This document shows, in pieces, positions 36,062-45,200 of a stretch of DNA of 64,000 nucleotides. Each line of letters begins with the position of its first letter. Position 1 is the first letter of the stretch. Where the stretch lies: assembly GCA_964522525.1 (NCBI GenBank), contig CAZFWG010000008.1, positions 1 through 64,000 of the forward strand. Direction: 5' to 3'. A model generated the notes under the pieces. That model had not been told where the DNA came from and did no database searches. It saw only the letters and a program-made list of their open reading frames with translations. The translations under genes were made by a program, and so were the position numbers. Source of the DNA: CAYUYV01 sp964522525 (GTDB taxonomy: Bacteria; Pseudomonadota; Alphaproteobacteria; JAJFIK01).

Positions 36062-37201
36062 ATGGACCGCCGAACAGTGCTCAAGGGAACGGCTGTCGCC
36101 GGCGCCGGTCTCGTCGCTGCCTGTAAACGCCCGTCCTGGAATGCATCCGATGCGGATGAAACCGCGACGCCCGGCGCCCCGGCGATTGTCCGTCAACGAC
36201 GTGAATTGAAACTGGTCACGACCTGGCCCAAGAACTTTCCCGGCCTCGGCACGGCTCCGGAGCGGGTCGCCCGACACATCACCGAAGCCACCGACGGGGC
36301 CTTGACGGTCAAGGTCTTCGCCGCCGGCGAACTCGTCCCCGCCTTCGAGGCCTTCGACGCCGTTTCCTCCGGCACCGCGGAGATGTATCACGGGGCGGAA
36401 TATTACTGGCAGGGCAAGTCCAAGGCCTTCAATTTCTTCACCGCCGTTCCCTTCGGCCTCACCGCCAATGAGATCGACGCCTGGGTGCATTATGGCGGCG
36501 GCCAGGCGCTGTGGGACGAATTGTCGGCCCGCTTCAACATCAAGCCCTTCGGCTGCGCCAACACGGGCGTCCAGATGGGGGGATGGTTTAATCGGGAAAT
36601 CAACACGGTCGAGGATTTCCGGGGGTTGAAGATCCGCATGCCGGGATTGGGCGGCGAGGTCCTGCGCCGGCTTGGCGCGGCCGCCGTGTCCCTTCCGGGG
36701 GCTGAGATCTTTCAGAGCCTCCAGACAGGCGCCATTGACGCCACCGAATGGGTCGGACCCTGGAACGACCTGGCCTTCGGCTTTCACCGGGTCGCGAAAT
36801 ACTATTACTGGCCGGGTTTCCATGAGCCCGGCTCCCAACTGTGCCTGGGCATCAATCTTGACGTCTGGCGCTCCTTCGCGCCGTCCCAACAGCGGATCAT
36901 CGCCATGGCCTGCGCGGCGGAAACCCAATACACCTTCGCCGAGTACAATACCCGCAACGGCGCGGCCCTCCGGGAACTGATCGATACCCAGGGCGTCGAA
37001 CTGCGCCGCTTCCCCGACGATGTGCTCGCCGCGATCAAAGCCGTATCCGAAGCCGTCAACCGGGAACTATCCGAGGGCGACCCTTTGACCCAGCGCATCT
37101 ATGAAAGCTATCGGGAGGCCCGGGCAAGGGGCATGGCCTGGGGGCGGATCTCCGAGGAAGGCTTTGCGGCCGCCCGCCGCCTTCAAGGCCCCGGCGAGTG
37201 A
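36062..37201 (+). CDS. TRAP transporter substrate-binding protein, DctP family
   Basis: Encodes 379 residues. The N-terminus MDRRTVLKGTAVAGAGLVAAC has a twin-arginine-like RR and a possible lipobox (LVAAC), so it is either a Tat substrate or a lipoprotein. The mature DctP fold follows: KLVTTWPKNFPGLGTAPERVA, AGELVPAFEAFDAVSSGTAEMYHG, and the ligand-binding GLKIRMPGLGGEVLRRLGA with GAIDATEWVGPWNDLAFGF. The pattern resembles the 2-oxo-acid or lactate-binding subgroup, but the ligand is uncertain. It is the first gene of a complete TRAP operon (P, Q, M), presumably sodium-driven import. Confidence 0.9.
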   Translation: MDRRTVLKGTAVAGAGLVAACKRPSWNASDADETATPGAPAIVRQRRELKLVTTWPKNFPGLGTAPERVARHITEATDGALTVKVFAAGELVPAFEAFDAVSSGTAEMYHGAEYYWQGKSKAFNFFTAVPFGLTANEIDAWVHYGGGQALWDELSARFNIKPFGCANTGVQMGGWFNREINTVEDFRGLKIRMPGLGGEVLRRLGAAAVSLPGAEIFQSLQTGAIDATEWVGPWNDLAFGFHRVAKYYYWPGFHEPGSQLCLGINLDVWRSFAPSQQRIIAMACAAETQYTFAEYNTRNGAALRELIDTQGVELRRFPDDVLAAIKAVSEAVNRELSEGDPLTQRIYESYREARARGMAWGRISEEGFAAARRLQGPGE

Positions 37202-37216
37202 GCAGGTGCGGACGGC

Positions 37217-37879
37217 GTGGTCGACCTTATCTTCAACAATGATCTGACCTGGGCGTTCCTTCAGCTCGTCTTCTGGTCCTTTTTCGCCCTGCCCCTGATC
37301 GGTGCCGCCGTGATCTGGCTCGCCCCGGAGCAGGCCGGGCGGGTCGACGCCCTCGCCGAGGCCGTCAGCATGCGCATTGACGCGTTCAACGAAAGGCTGG
37401 GCTGGATCGCCATGGTCGGGGCCCTGCTCCTGGTCCTCATCCAGATGATCGTGGTCATCCTGCGGTATGTCTTTTTGCTGGGTCTCGTGGAACTCCAGGA
37501 GCTGATCATTTACGTTCATGCGGGCCTGTTCATGGTGGCGGGGGGCTTCGCTCTGGCGCGGGAGGCCCATGTGCGCGTCGATGTGTTCTACCGACCCGCC
37601 TCCAGGCGCCGGAAGGCGCTGATCGACGTGGTCGGCGTCTATCTCCTCTTGCTCCCCTCCATGGCGCTGCTCTTCTATGTGGCCTGGCCCTATGTCGGGG
37701 CCTCATGGGCCGTGCTCGAACAATCCAAGGAGGCAAGCGGCCTGCCCGTCTATCCCCTCAAGACCCTGCTCCTTCTGTTTCCGGTGGCGGTCATGCTGCA
37801 GGGCTGGGTCGTGGCCGCCCGTGGCATGCGCCTGTTGCTGGAACGCGGCCATGTTCCGGCAGCGGAGGGCCGGCCATGA
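37217..37879 (+). CDS. TRAP transporter small permease, DctQ family
   Basis: Encodes 220 residues from a GTG start 15 bases after the DctP gene. The N-terminus adds a membrane helix (about 12-34) to the usual four-helix DctQ core, which begins near MRIDAFNERLGWIAMVGALLLVLIQMI. The DctQ motif LQELIIYVHAGLFMVAGGFALAREAHVRVDVFY is clear. It forms the membrane complex with DctM. Its stop overlaps the DctM start by 4 bases (ATGA), indicating translational coupling. Confidence 0.9.
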   Translation: MVDLIFNNDLTWAFLQLVFWSFFALPLIGAAVIWLAPEQAGRVDALAEAVSMRIDAFNERLGWIAMVGALLLVLIQMIVVILRYVFLLGLVELQELIIYVHAGLFMVAGGFALAREAHVRVDVFYRPASRRRKALIDVVGVYLLLLPSMALLFYVAWPYVGASWAVLEQSKEASGLPVYPLKTLLLLFPVAVMLQGWVVAARGMRLLLERGHVPAAEGRP

Positions 37880-39462
37880 CCCTTGCCGACGGTCTCGCCA
37901 TCACCCTTTTCGTAGTGACCTGCGGTGCCTTGATGGCGGGTTTCCCCGTGGCCTTCACCCTGGCGGGCAGCGGCCTCCTGTTCGCCGGCCTTGGCATGGC
38001 GCTCGGTATTTTCGACTTCGCGTTCCTGACGGCTTTTCCCAGCCGGATTTTCGGCACCATGACCAATGAGGTTCTGATCGCGGTGCCCCTTTTCGTCTTC
38101 ATGGGCGTGATGCTGGAACGCTCCAAAGTGGCCGAGGAACTGCTCGACACCATGGGCGGCCTGTTCATGGGCCTGCGGGGCGGGATCGGCATTTCGGTCG
38201 TCATTGTCGGCGCCCTGCTCGCGGCCTCGACGGGCATTGTCGGCGCCACCGTGGTGACCATGGGCCTTTTATCCCTGCCCGTCATGTTGCGCCGGGGCTA
38301 TGACCCCAAGCTCGCCACCGGGGCGATCGCTGCCGCCGGTACCCTGGGTCAGATCATTCCGCCCTCGATCGTTCTCATCCTGCTGGGGGACCAGCTTTCC
38401 ATCGCCTATCAGACGGCCCAGTTGCAGCAAGGGATCTTCTCGCCGGAAACGATTTCCGTCGCCGATCTGTTCGCGGGCGCCCTGCTTCCGGGACTTGTCA
38501 TCGTCGCGCTCTACATCGCCTATGTGGGGGGCATCGCTTTCCTGAGACCGGCGGCCGCGCCCGCCATTCCGGAAGCGGAACGGGCGCGCAATATCAGGGA
38601 GCTGATGGCCAAGGCGGCGCGCGCGCTCGTGCCGCCCCTGCTGCTGATCGTCGCCGTGCTCGGATCGATCCTGGCCGGTATTGCCACGGCCACGGAAGCG
38701 GCCGCCCTCGGGGCCGTCGGCGCCAGCCTGTTGGCCGGGCTGCGCCAGCTTCCCGAAGGGCCCCATTGGGGACGGTGTCCGCAATATATGGCTGCGATCG
38801 CCCTGTTTGGTCTCTTCAGCCTGGCCGGCAGCGTCGATTTCGGCCTCAACCGTGAAACCGTTACTGCGCCGGAGCAGGCGGCCATCATCCTGGCCTTGGT
38901 CTTGAGCGCGATTGTCGCCGGCGGCCTGGGGCTCAGCCTGTGGCGCACCCATCGCAGCGGCACCCTGGCGGCGGTCACTCAGGGGACGGTGGAAATCACC
39001 ACCATGGTGTTCACCATTCTGATCGGCGCGGCCCTGTTCAGTCTGGTGTTCCGGGGGTTCGGTGGCGATGAATTGGTCCATGGCCTGCTCGCCGCCATGC
39101 CGGGTGACGCTCTCGGAGCCCTCATCCTGGTCATGGCGGTGATGTTCGTCCTGGGCTTTTTCCTCGATTTTATTGAGATCACTTTTGTCGTCGTGCCGCT
39201 CGTTGCCCCCACGCTGCTTTTCATGGGCGTGGATCCGGTCTGGCTCGGGATCTTGATGGCGATCAATCTGCAGACGTCCTTTCTGACGCCGCCTTTCGGT
39301 TTCGCGCTGTTCTATCTGCGCGGCGTGGCGCCACCGGAGGTGCGTACGGGCCAGATCTATCGCGGGGCCCTCCCCTTCGTCGCCATTCAGATCATCGCGC
39401 TCCTGGTCACCGCCTTGTTCCCGGGGCTCGCCATGTGGTTGCCGAGCATGATCGCCCCATAG
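37876..39462 (+). CDS. TRAP transporter large permease, DctM family
   Basis: Encodes 528 residues from the ATG at 37876, which overlaps the DctQ stop. About 12 or more membrane helices are seen, with the DctM signatures FVFMGVMLERSKVAEELLDTM, AASTGIVGATVVTMGLLSLPVM, GTLGQIIPPSIVLILLGDQ and LQTSFLTPPFGFALFYLRG. It is longer than minimal DctM (about 430) because of an insert near 240-360, as in the larger subfamily that accompanies 2-oxo-acid binding proteins. It carries the transport path and sodium coupling. It is convergent with parC. Confidence 0.92.
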   Translation: MTLADGLAITLFVVTCGALMAGFPVAFTLAGSGLLFAGLGMALGIFDFAFLTAFPSRIFGTMTNEVLIAVPLFVFMGVMLERSKVAEELLDTMGGLFMGLRGGIGISVVIVGALLAASTGIVGATVVTMGLLSLPVMLRRGYDPKLATGAIAAAGTLGQIIPPSIVLILLGDQLSIAYQTAQLQQGIFSPETISVADLFAGALLPGLVIVALYIAYVGGIAFLRPAAAPAIPEAERARNIRELMAKAARALVPPLLLIVAVLGSILAGIATATEAAALGAVGASLLAGLRQLPEGPHWGRCPQYMAAIALFGLFSLAGSVDFGLNRETVTAPEQAAIILALVLSAIVAGGLGLSLWRTHRSGTLAAVTQGTVEITTMVFTILIGAALFSLVFRGFGGDELVHGLLAAMPGDALGALILVMAVMFVLGFFLDFIEITFVVVPLVAPTLLFMGVDPVWLGILMAINLQTSFLTPPFGFALFYLRGVAPPEVRTGQIYRGALPFVAIQIIALLVTALFPGLAMWLPSMIAP

Positions 39463-39487
39463 GCCACGCCTGCCGGAAAAGCATCAC

Positions 39488-39510
39488 GTCATCATCCGTT
39501 TCGGGATGAC
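39488..39510. terminator. Hairpin between convergent dctM and parC
   Basis: GTCATC (39488-39493) pairs with GATGAC (39505-39510) in the 77-base convergent spacer. Neither side has a convincing T-run, so it is at best a weak bidirectional terminator. Confidence 0.3.
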
Positions 39511-39539
39511 ATGGTGCTCCGCCATTCCGTCCGCTGCCC

Positions 39540-41777
39540 TCAATTCATCGCCGCTTCACGGGGAAAGCCCTTGGGCGGGTTCCAGCCCGCATTGCCCCGG
39601 TTGCCGAGCCAGTCGGTCATGTCGGCGAAGTGCTTCTCGCGGCTGTTGCCATCCCAGACGACAAGACCGTCCTCGAAATGGAAGACACACGCATCGGCCA
39701 GACCGCCGGTCTTGTGACGCTGCAGGATCACGCCCCGGCCGCGCACCATGGTCGGCACCTGATCGAGGGGGAAAACGAGGAGCTTGCGGTTCTCGCCCAG
39801 CACCGCCACATGATCCCCGTCCACGGGCGTACAGACCACGGCCTGATGGGGTTCACTGACATTCAGGACCTGCTTGCCGCTGCGTTTGGCAGCGATCAGA
39901 TCATCTTCCGCCACCAGAAATCCGTGTCCGGAGTCGGCCGCCACGAGGAGGCGTTGGCCGGGCTCATGGATCTTGAGGGAGACGATCTCCTCTTCCCCCA
40001 TATCGACCATGAGGCGCACGGAATCCCCGTGTCCCCGACCGCCCGGCAGCTTGTCGCAATTGAGCGTATAGGCCTTGCCGTTCGAGGCGAACATCAACAG
40101 CTTGTCCGTGGTATGGGCATGGAAGAAGAAGCGCGCGTCGTCGCCTTCCTTGTATTTGAGATCCACCTCGGACTCCTGGTGCCCCTTCAGGGCACGGATC
40201 CAACCCATGGCGGAACAGACCACGGTGATCGGCTCCTTCTCCATGAAGGCTTCCGGATCCACGTCCTCCACTTCCGGGGCGTGCTCGAATGCCGTGCGCC
40301 GACGGCCCAGTTCCGTCTTGGGCCCGAAGATCTTGCGCACCTCCTTCAGCTCCTCGCCGATGCGCGCCCATTGCAGATCATCGGATTTGAGCAGAGCCCG
40401 GATCTCCTTGGCCTCCTTCTTCAGGTCCCGGTGTTCCCGCTTGATCTCCATTTCCTCGAGCTTGCGCAAGGAACGCAGGCGCATATTGAGGATCGCCTCC
40501 GCCTGAACATCCGTCAGCTCAAAGACGGCCATCAGCTCTTCCTTGGGCTTGTCCTCCTCCCGGATGATGCGGATCACCTCATCCAGATTGAGATAGGCGA
40601 TCAGATAGCCGCCCAGAACCTCGAGCCGATGCTCGATCTTGGCGAGCCGGTGCTTGGACCGGCGCACCAGAACCACTTTGCGGTGATCGAGAAAGGCGCG
40701 CAGGACCTCCCGCAGGTCCATGACCCGGGGCACCGTGCCCCCGTCAAGCACATTCATGTTGAGGGAGACGCGGGATTCCAGATCCGACAGCCGGAACATC
40801 TGTTCCATGGCCAGAACCGGATCCACGGCCCGGGTCTTGGGCTCGATCACGATGCGGACATCTTCGGCGGACTCATCCCGCACGCCGCCGATCAAGGGCA
40901 GTTTGCGGGCCTCGATCAGTTCCGCGAGCCGCTCGATCAGCTTGGCCTTCTGGACCTGATACGGGATTTCCGTCACCACAATGACGTAAGAGCCCCGGCT
41001 GCCCTCTTCCCGGTGCCAGCGGGCGCGCACGCGAAACCCGCCCCGGCCCGTGGAATAGCTCTGGACCAGGCTTTCCCGATCCTCCACCACGATGCCGCCG
41101 GTGGGAAAATCCGGCCCCGGCATGATATCGACCAGCTTCTCGATGGAGCTGTTGGGCCGTTTGATCAAATGAAGCGCGGCGTCGCAGATCTCAGCCACAT
41201 TGTGGGGCGGGATGCTCGTCGCCATGCCCACCGCGATCCCGGCCGAGCCGTTCGCGAGCAGATTGGGAAAGCCCGCGGGCAGCACCACGGGCTCGTCATC
41301 CTCGCCGTCATAGGTGGGGCGGAAATCGACCGTATCCTCGTCGATCCCTTCCAGGAGCAATTGGGCGACCTGGGTCAAACGGCTTTCCGTGTACCGCATG
41401 GCGGCCGCGTTATCGCCGTCGATATTGCCGAAATTGCCCTGCCCATCCACGAGCGGATAGCGCGCGGCAAAATCCTGGGCAAGGCGCACCAGGGCCTCAT
41501 AGACGGCCTGGTCCCCGTGGGGGTGGAAGCGGCCGATGACGTCCCCCACCACCCGCGCGGATTTCTTGAAGCCCGCTTCCGGATCGAGCTTCAACAGGCG
41601 CATGGCATAGAGCAGCCGCCGGTGCACGGGCTTCAAGCCGTCGCGCACATCGGGCAGCGCCCGGCTCGTGATGGTGGACAGGGCATAGGCGAGATACCGC
41701 TCGCCCAGGGCGGGCGCCAGGGGGGCGTCGCGGATGTCGTCCTGGGGCGGCTCGGGGGGCTTTTTTGTCTTGGGCAT
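39540..41777 (-). CDS. parC: DNA topoisomerase IV subunit A
   Basis: Encodes 745 residues, typical for ParC. The breakage-reunion domain includes GDVIGRFHPHGDQAVYEALVRLAQ and the catalytic Tyr129 in AAAMRYTESRLT. GNIDGDNAA is present, and a coiled gate (about 440-490) precedes a C-terminal propeller domain. It decatenates daughter chromosomes with ParE, which is not in the window. The quinolone-contact Ser of E. coli ParC (position 80) is Gln90 here, while the nearby Glu (Glu94) is kept. The absence of a full GyrA box and the length favour ParC over GyrA. The neighbourhood with bpt also supports this. Confidence 0.95.
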   Translation of the reverse strand: MPKTKKPPEPPQDDIRDAPLAPALGERYLAYALSTITSRALPDVRDGLKPVHRRLLYAMRLLKLDPEAGFKKSARVVGDVIGRFHPHGDQAVYEALVRLAQDFAARYPLVDGQGNFGNIDGDNAAAMRYTESRLTQVAQLLLEGIDEDTVDFRPTYDGEDDEPVVLPAGFPNLLANGSAGIAVGMATSIPPHNVAEICDAALHLIKRPNSSIEKLVDIMPGPDFPTGGIVVEDRESLVQSYSTGRGGFRVRARWHREEGSRGSYVIVVTEIPYQVQKAKLIERLAELIEARKLPLIGGVRDESAEDVRIVIEPKTRAVDPVLAMEQMFRLSDLESRVSLNMNVLDGGTVPRVMDLREVLRAFLDHRKVVLVRRSKHRLAKIEHRLEVLGGYLIAYLNLDEVIRIIREEDKPKEELMAVFELTDVQAEAILNMRLRSLRKLEEMEIKREHRDLKKEAKEIRALLKSDDLQWARIGEELKEVRKIFGPKTELGRRRTAFEHAPEVEDVDPEAFMEKEPITVVCSAMGWIRALKGHQESEVDLKYKEGDDARFFFHAHTTDKLLMFASNGKAYTLNCDKLPGGRGHGDSVRLMVDMGEEEIVSLKIHEPGQRLLVAADSGHGFLVAEDDLIAAKRSGKQVLNVSEPHQAVVCTPVDGDHVAVLGENRKLLVFPLDQVPTMVRGRGVILQRHKTGGLADACVFHFEDGLVVWDGNSREKHFADMTDWLGNRGNAGWNPPKGFPREAAMN

Positions 41778-41909
41778 GGGCGGTGTGATTCACCATGAAT
41801 CGAACGGCGTCAAGCATTTGTGCGCGGTTGGTTGAAGGCCGGCCATGACAGGACCGCCGGGCGCCTTCAAACTGGGCCTCTCACCATGCGACAAAAAGGG
41901 AAACCGCCC

Positions 41910-42866
41910 ATGCCCGTGACCCGCGCCGCCGTTGTTCAGACCGGCTCCTTCATATTCGACACGCCCCGCACGCTGGAGGCCCTGGCCGCACGCACCGCGA
42001 CCGCCGCGCAGGCCGGCGCGACGCTCGTGGTGTTTCCGGAGGCCTATGTCGGTGGCTATCCCAAGGGGCTCGATTTCGGGGCGCGGGTCGGCATGCGGGC
42101 GCCGGAAGGCCGGGTCGATTTCCAGCGCTATTTCGAAGCCGCCATTGCCGTGCCCGGCCCGGAGGTAAACGCGCTTTGCGAGATCGCCCGGACCCATGGC
42201 GTGGTCCTCGTCACGGGTGCGATGGAACGGGACGGCGGCACGCTTTATTGCTCGGTCTTGTTTTTCGACGCGGACGGCACATTCCTGGGTCTGCGCCGCA
42301 AGCTCATGCCCACAGCCATGGAGCGGCTGATCTGGGGGTTCGGCGACGGTTCGACGCTCGAGGTCATGGATACGCGTTTGGGCAAAGTCAGTGGGGTGAT
42401 CTGTTGGGAGAACTTCATGCCCTCCTTGCGCATGACCATGTACGCCCAGGGCACCCAGTTTTACTGCGCGCCCACGGTGGACGATCGGGAGAGCTGGACA
42501 CCTGCCATGCGGATGATCGCGATGGAGGGCCGCTGTTTCGTGCTCTCCGCCTGCCAATATTTCACCCGCGCCCAGGCTCCGGCGGATTATCACCCGATCC
42601 AGGGCGACGCGCCGGAGACGGTCCTGATCCGGGGCGGCAGCGTGATCGTGGATCCGTTCGGCGAGATCCTGGCGGGCCCCGTGTTCAACGAGGACACGAT
42701 CCTCTATGCCGATCTCGATACGGATCTCATTACCCGGGGCAAATATGATCTCGACACGGTCGGCCACTATGCAAGACCTGATATCTTCCAGCTCCGGGTC
42801 AATACGACGAAGGGCGACGCGGTTCGGTTTGAACAGGGCGCGACGACAGCGTTTGGCGCGAAATAA
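41910..42866 (+). CDS. Nitrilase-family C-N hydrolase
   Basis: Encodes 318 residues; AAGGGAAA precedes the ATG at 41910. The Glu-Lys-Cys triad is visible: Glu44 (VVFPEAYVGGYPKG), Lys131 (LRRKLMPTAMERLIWG) and Cys165 (GVICWENFMP). The GYPKG and IWGFGDGSTL segments and the length favour true nitrilases (branch 1), which convert nitriles to acids plus ammonia, over amidases. No operon partner is seen; it is divergent from parC. The natural nitrile is unknown; indole-type or aliphatic substrates are possible. Confidence 0.9.
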   Translation: MPVTRAAVVQTGSFIFDTPRTLEALAARTATAAQAGATLVVFPEAYVGGYPKGLDFGARVGMRAPEGRVDFQRYFEAAIAVPGPEVNALCEIARTHGVVLVTGAMERDGGTLYCSVLFFDADGTFLGLRRKLMPTAMERLIWGFGDGSTLEVMDTRLGKVSGVICWENFMPSLRMTMYAQGTQFYCAPTVDDRESWTPAMRMIAMEGRCFVLSACQYFTRAQAPADYHPIQGDAPETVLIRGGSVIVDPFGEILAGPVFNEDTILYADLDTDLITRGKYDLDTVGHYARPDIFQLRVNTTKGDAVRFEQGATTAFGAK

Positions 42867-42991
42867 GGCGGTCCGACGCCACAGATTTTCCGATGCGTCG
42901 CACCCGGCGGAAGATGAGCGGGAATTAAGGAAAACCAGACCAAAGCCTGTTCGCAGAACGGGTTACAAGCGCTAGGCTCCCGTTTGGTGAG

Positions 42992-43048
42992 AGGCGATGC
43001 TCCCAGAATGGGGTCCTGTATTGGGGACGTTCCGGGAGACCATCGCCT
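42992..43048. other. Nested inverted-repeat element
   Basis: AGGCGATG (42992-42999) pairs perfectly with CATCGCCT (43041-43048). Inside lie TCCC (43001-43004) with GGGA (43034-43037), and GTCC (43013-43016) with GGAC (43025-43028). It sits in the 208-base spacer between the nitrilase gene and a lipoprotein gene, 26 bases before the latter. There is no T-run on either strand, so it is not a standard terminator. It could be a leader RNA structure, a small RNA or an extragenic palindromic repeat. Confidence 0.45.
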
Positions 43049-43074
43049 GAAAACACTCATAATCGAGACTTGTG

Positions 43075-43518
43075 ATGGTGCGGACACGTAGATCTGTGAT
43101 GACGACCCTTGGGGCGGGACTGGCTCTTTTCTTGTCCGGATGCGGAACAATTTTCTACCCCGAACGAAAGGGACGCACAGGCGGTCGCATCGATCCGGGC
43201 ATCGTCCTCCTGAACGGCATTGGCCTCATTTTTTTCCTGGTCCCCGGAATTGTGGCTTTTGCCGTCGATTTTGCGACCGGGGCGATCTATCTGGCGCCCG
43301 GCGAGGAGGGCATTCTCGGTGCCAATCTCGACACAAAGGACCTGAGGCAGCGCCAGATCGCCCTGCCCGTCACAGCCCAGAAAATCGAGACCCTTCTGGA
43401 GCAGGAAATCGGTCACCCGGTCGATTTGGGCGACAGTCAGTGGCAGGATGCCCGTGATTGGTCCTCAGACCGTTTGTACACGGCGCTCCTGTCCGCTCGC
43501 CGGGCGCAGAAAGCCTGA
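43075..43518 (+). CDS. Small lipoprotein of unknown function
   Basis: Encodes 147 residues from the ATG at 43075; a GTG just upstream is also possible and no strong ribosome site is seen. The N-terminus is basic (MVRTRRS) with a hydrophobic run and lipobox LSGC. Two further parts are visible: GRIDPGIVLLNGIGLIFFLVPGIVAFAVDFATGAIYL, a membrane hairpin, and a soluble C-terminal tail. This pattern resembles small Gram-negative lipoproteins of the YceK/YidQ sort, but I cannot assign a function. It precedes an exported VOC gene on the same strand. Confidence 0.7.
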   Translation: MVRTRRSVMTTLGAGLALFLSGCGTIFYPERKGRTGGRIDPGIVLLNGIGLIFFLVPGIVAFAVDFATGAIYLAPGEEGILGANLDTKDLRQRQIALPVTAQKIETLLEQEIGHPVDLGDSQWQDARDWSSDRLYTALLSARRAQKA

Positions 43519-43577
43519 CCACTTGACAGGCCGACATGGTCATGCCGTTCTCAGATGCGTATTTTGGAGGAGAAGAC

Positions 43578-44063
43578 ATGATGCGCAAGACTGCAACCCC
43601 GGCTTCCGCCCTCAGGATGCTGCTCCCGGCTCTTGTTCTTTGGTCTTTAAGCTCCACGGCCTCCCTGGGATTTCACGACGCAACCGTTGCTTCCAGAGGC
43701 GCAACCGAGGAAAAGTCTGTGCAGGTACAATATCTTGAAATCGTCACGCCCGAAGTGGAGGAGACCTGTGCGGCACTTGGCAAGCAGCACGGGGTGACCT
43801 TCGCCGCGCCCGAGGCCGCGCTGGGCAACGCCCGTGTCGCCGTGCTCAAGGGCGGCGGTCGCATCGGCGTGCGGGCGCCAATGCGTGAAGACGAGGCGCC
43901 CGTGGTTCGGCCCTACATGCTTGTCGATGACATTGAGGCTGCAACGGCGGCGGCACAGGCGGCCGGTGCCGAGTTCGCGATGACCGCGACCGAGATCCCC
44001 GGCCACGGCACCTTCGCGATCTACTTCCTCGGCGGCATTCAGCACGGTCTCTGGGAACTTTGA
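43578..44063 (+). CDS. Exported VOC (glyoxalase/bleomycin-resistance fold) protein
   Basis: Encodes 161 residues; GGAGGAG precedes the ATG at 43578 by a good distance. A signal-like N-terminus (ALRMLLPALVLWSLSSTASLGF) is followed by one VOC module (VQYLEIVTPEVEETCAALGKQHGV, ending HGTFAIYFLGGIQHGLWEL). VOC proteins usually work in the cytoplasm, so export is unusual. Most ligand positions for a glyoxalase metal are not obvious. If the start were further inside, the protein would be cytoplasmic, but the ribosome site supports the longer form. Confidence 0.75.
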   Translation: MMRKTATPASALRMLLPALVLWSLSSTASLGFHDATVASRGATEEKSVQVQYLEIVTPEVEETCAALGKQHGVTFAAPEAALGNARVAVLKGGGRIGVRAPMREDEAPVVRPYMLVDDIEAATAAAQAAGAEFAMTATEIPGHGTFAIYFLGGIQHGLWEL

Positions 44064-44170
44064 TGGTGGACCGCGTCTAGTATTGGCTCCCTCCTTAGGC
44101 GGAGCATTCGGAGACCGATAGAGAGCGCGCCCCGATCAAATCAACAGATTCAACCTGTTTACCCGTACGG

Positions 44171-45055
44171 TTATGTCAGGATAACGGGATCCCCGATGCG
44201 CACCACGCCGGCCGCTTCCACGACCGCATAGACACCGGCACAGGGTCGCATGGACCCGGCCACGTCGAGGCGGTTGTGTTGGGCCATGGTCCGCAAAATC
44301 ATCGGGTCGCGGGGCAGACCCTCCTGGGCCAGATTGGTCATGATGCATCGCGGATCGGGCACCACGATAAGGAGGCGCAGCCCCTCGCCGACCTGAAGGG
44401 TCCGCTGAACCCAGTCATTTTCCACAAAGCCCTCGAGACCCGTATCCACGATCAGGTTCATGCGGAAGCGGCGCTCATCAAAGAGGCTGTCCGGCGCCAG
44501 GGCCTGCAGGGTGTCCAAGGTCTGTGTCGTCAGGACACTGATGGGAAAGCCGTCAAAAAAGGAGCCTTCGGGCACAGGGGACGGGATGCCCATTTCGGCG
44601 AAGAGGGCCGCGCCGGCTTTCTGTGCCGTGACGATCTCCGGCCGCTCCTCCTCCAGGGGATGGTCAAGATCCGGATCGGCAACATCAATGGTGAAGCCTT
44701 CGGGCGCCTGGGTCGCCAGGGTGACGGACCGCCCGAAAAAACGCGACAGCACCGCGTCCCGCTCGGCGGCGTCGCTGCGCACCGTGGTGCCATCGGCCAG
44801 CGTGATCTCCACCGGCGGCAGCGGACCATCCGGGCGGGGCGGTTCTACGAAGGCGGCGCGGCATTCCATGACCCGGGGAAAGTGTTTCGCACTCTTGCCA
44901 CTGACCACTTTGCCCGTTTCGGTATCGATCAAGGCATGGGCCCGGTCCCCGATCAGGCCGGTGGCCGTCACCTCGCCCGCGTCAAAGGTTTCGCCCCCCA
45001 TGGATTTCACGGGGAAACGCCACAGGCGGGTCAATGCGCCGACGCTCTGGGTCAT
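44171..45055 (-). CDS. MOSC-domain protein (MOSC_N plus MOSC)
   Basis: Encodes 294 residues; GGGAGAC precedes the ATG. The beta-barrel MOSC_N domain (LTRLWRFPVKSMGGETFDAGEVTATGLIGDRAHALID) is followed by the MOSC domain (about 130-290). The latter has the conserved Cys region PDPRCIMTN and a terminal GDPVIL. This layout is that of YcbX/mARC-like molybdenum-cofactor proteins that reduce N-hydroxylated compounds. It has no 2Fe-2S ferredoxin domain, so a separate electron donor is needed. It is convergent with the VOC gene. Confidence 0.88.
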   Translation of the reverse strand: MTQSVGALTRLWRFPVKSMGGETFDAGEVTATGLIGDRAHALIDTETGKVVSGKSAKHFPRVMECRAAFVEPPRPDGPLPPVEITLADGTTVRSDAAERDAVLSRFFGRSVTLATQAPEGFTIDVADPDLDHPLEEERPEIVTAQKAGAALFAEMGIPSPVPEGSFFDGFPISVLTTQTLDTLQALAPDSLFDERRFRMNLIVDTGLEGFVENDWVQRTLQVGEGLRLLIVVPDPRCIMTNLAQEGLPRDPMILRTMAQHNRLDVAGSMRPCAGVYAVVEAAGVVRIGDPVILT

Positions 45056-45200
45056 GGTCCGTGTCTCCCTTATGCTTCCAACGTGCCTTTGGTGCCATGG
45101 GGTCGGCCCATCGTTCGGCAGGCCGGCATATCCATGCTGACCTTCTGTTCATGCTACTGATGGAATCCACGCGCACCCACTGGCCGGCCGGCCCCCGCCT

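Noticed and set aside
39630..41798. 722-codon open frame antisense to parC
   Set aside because: ParC is unmistakable on the other strand.
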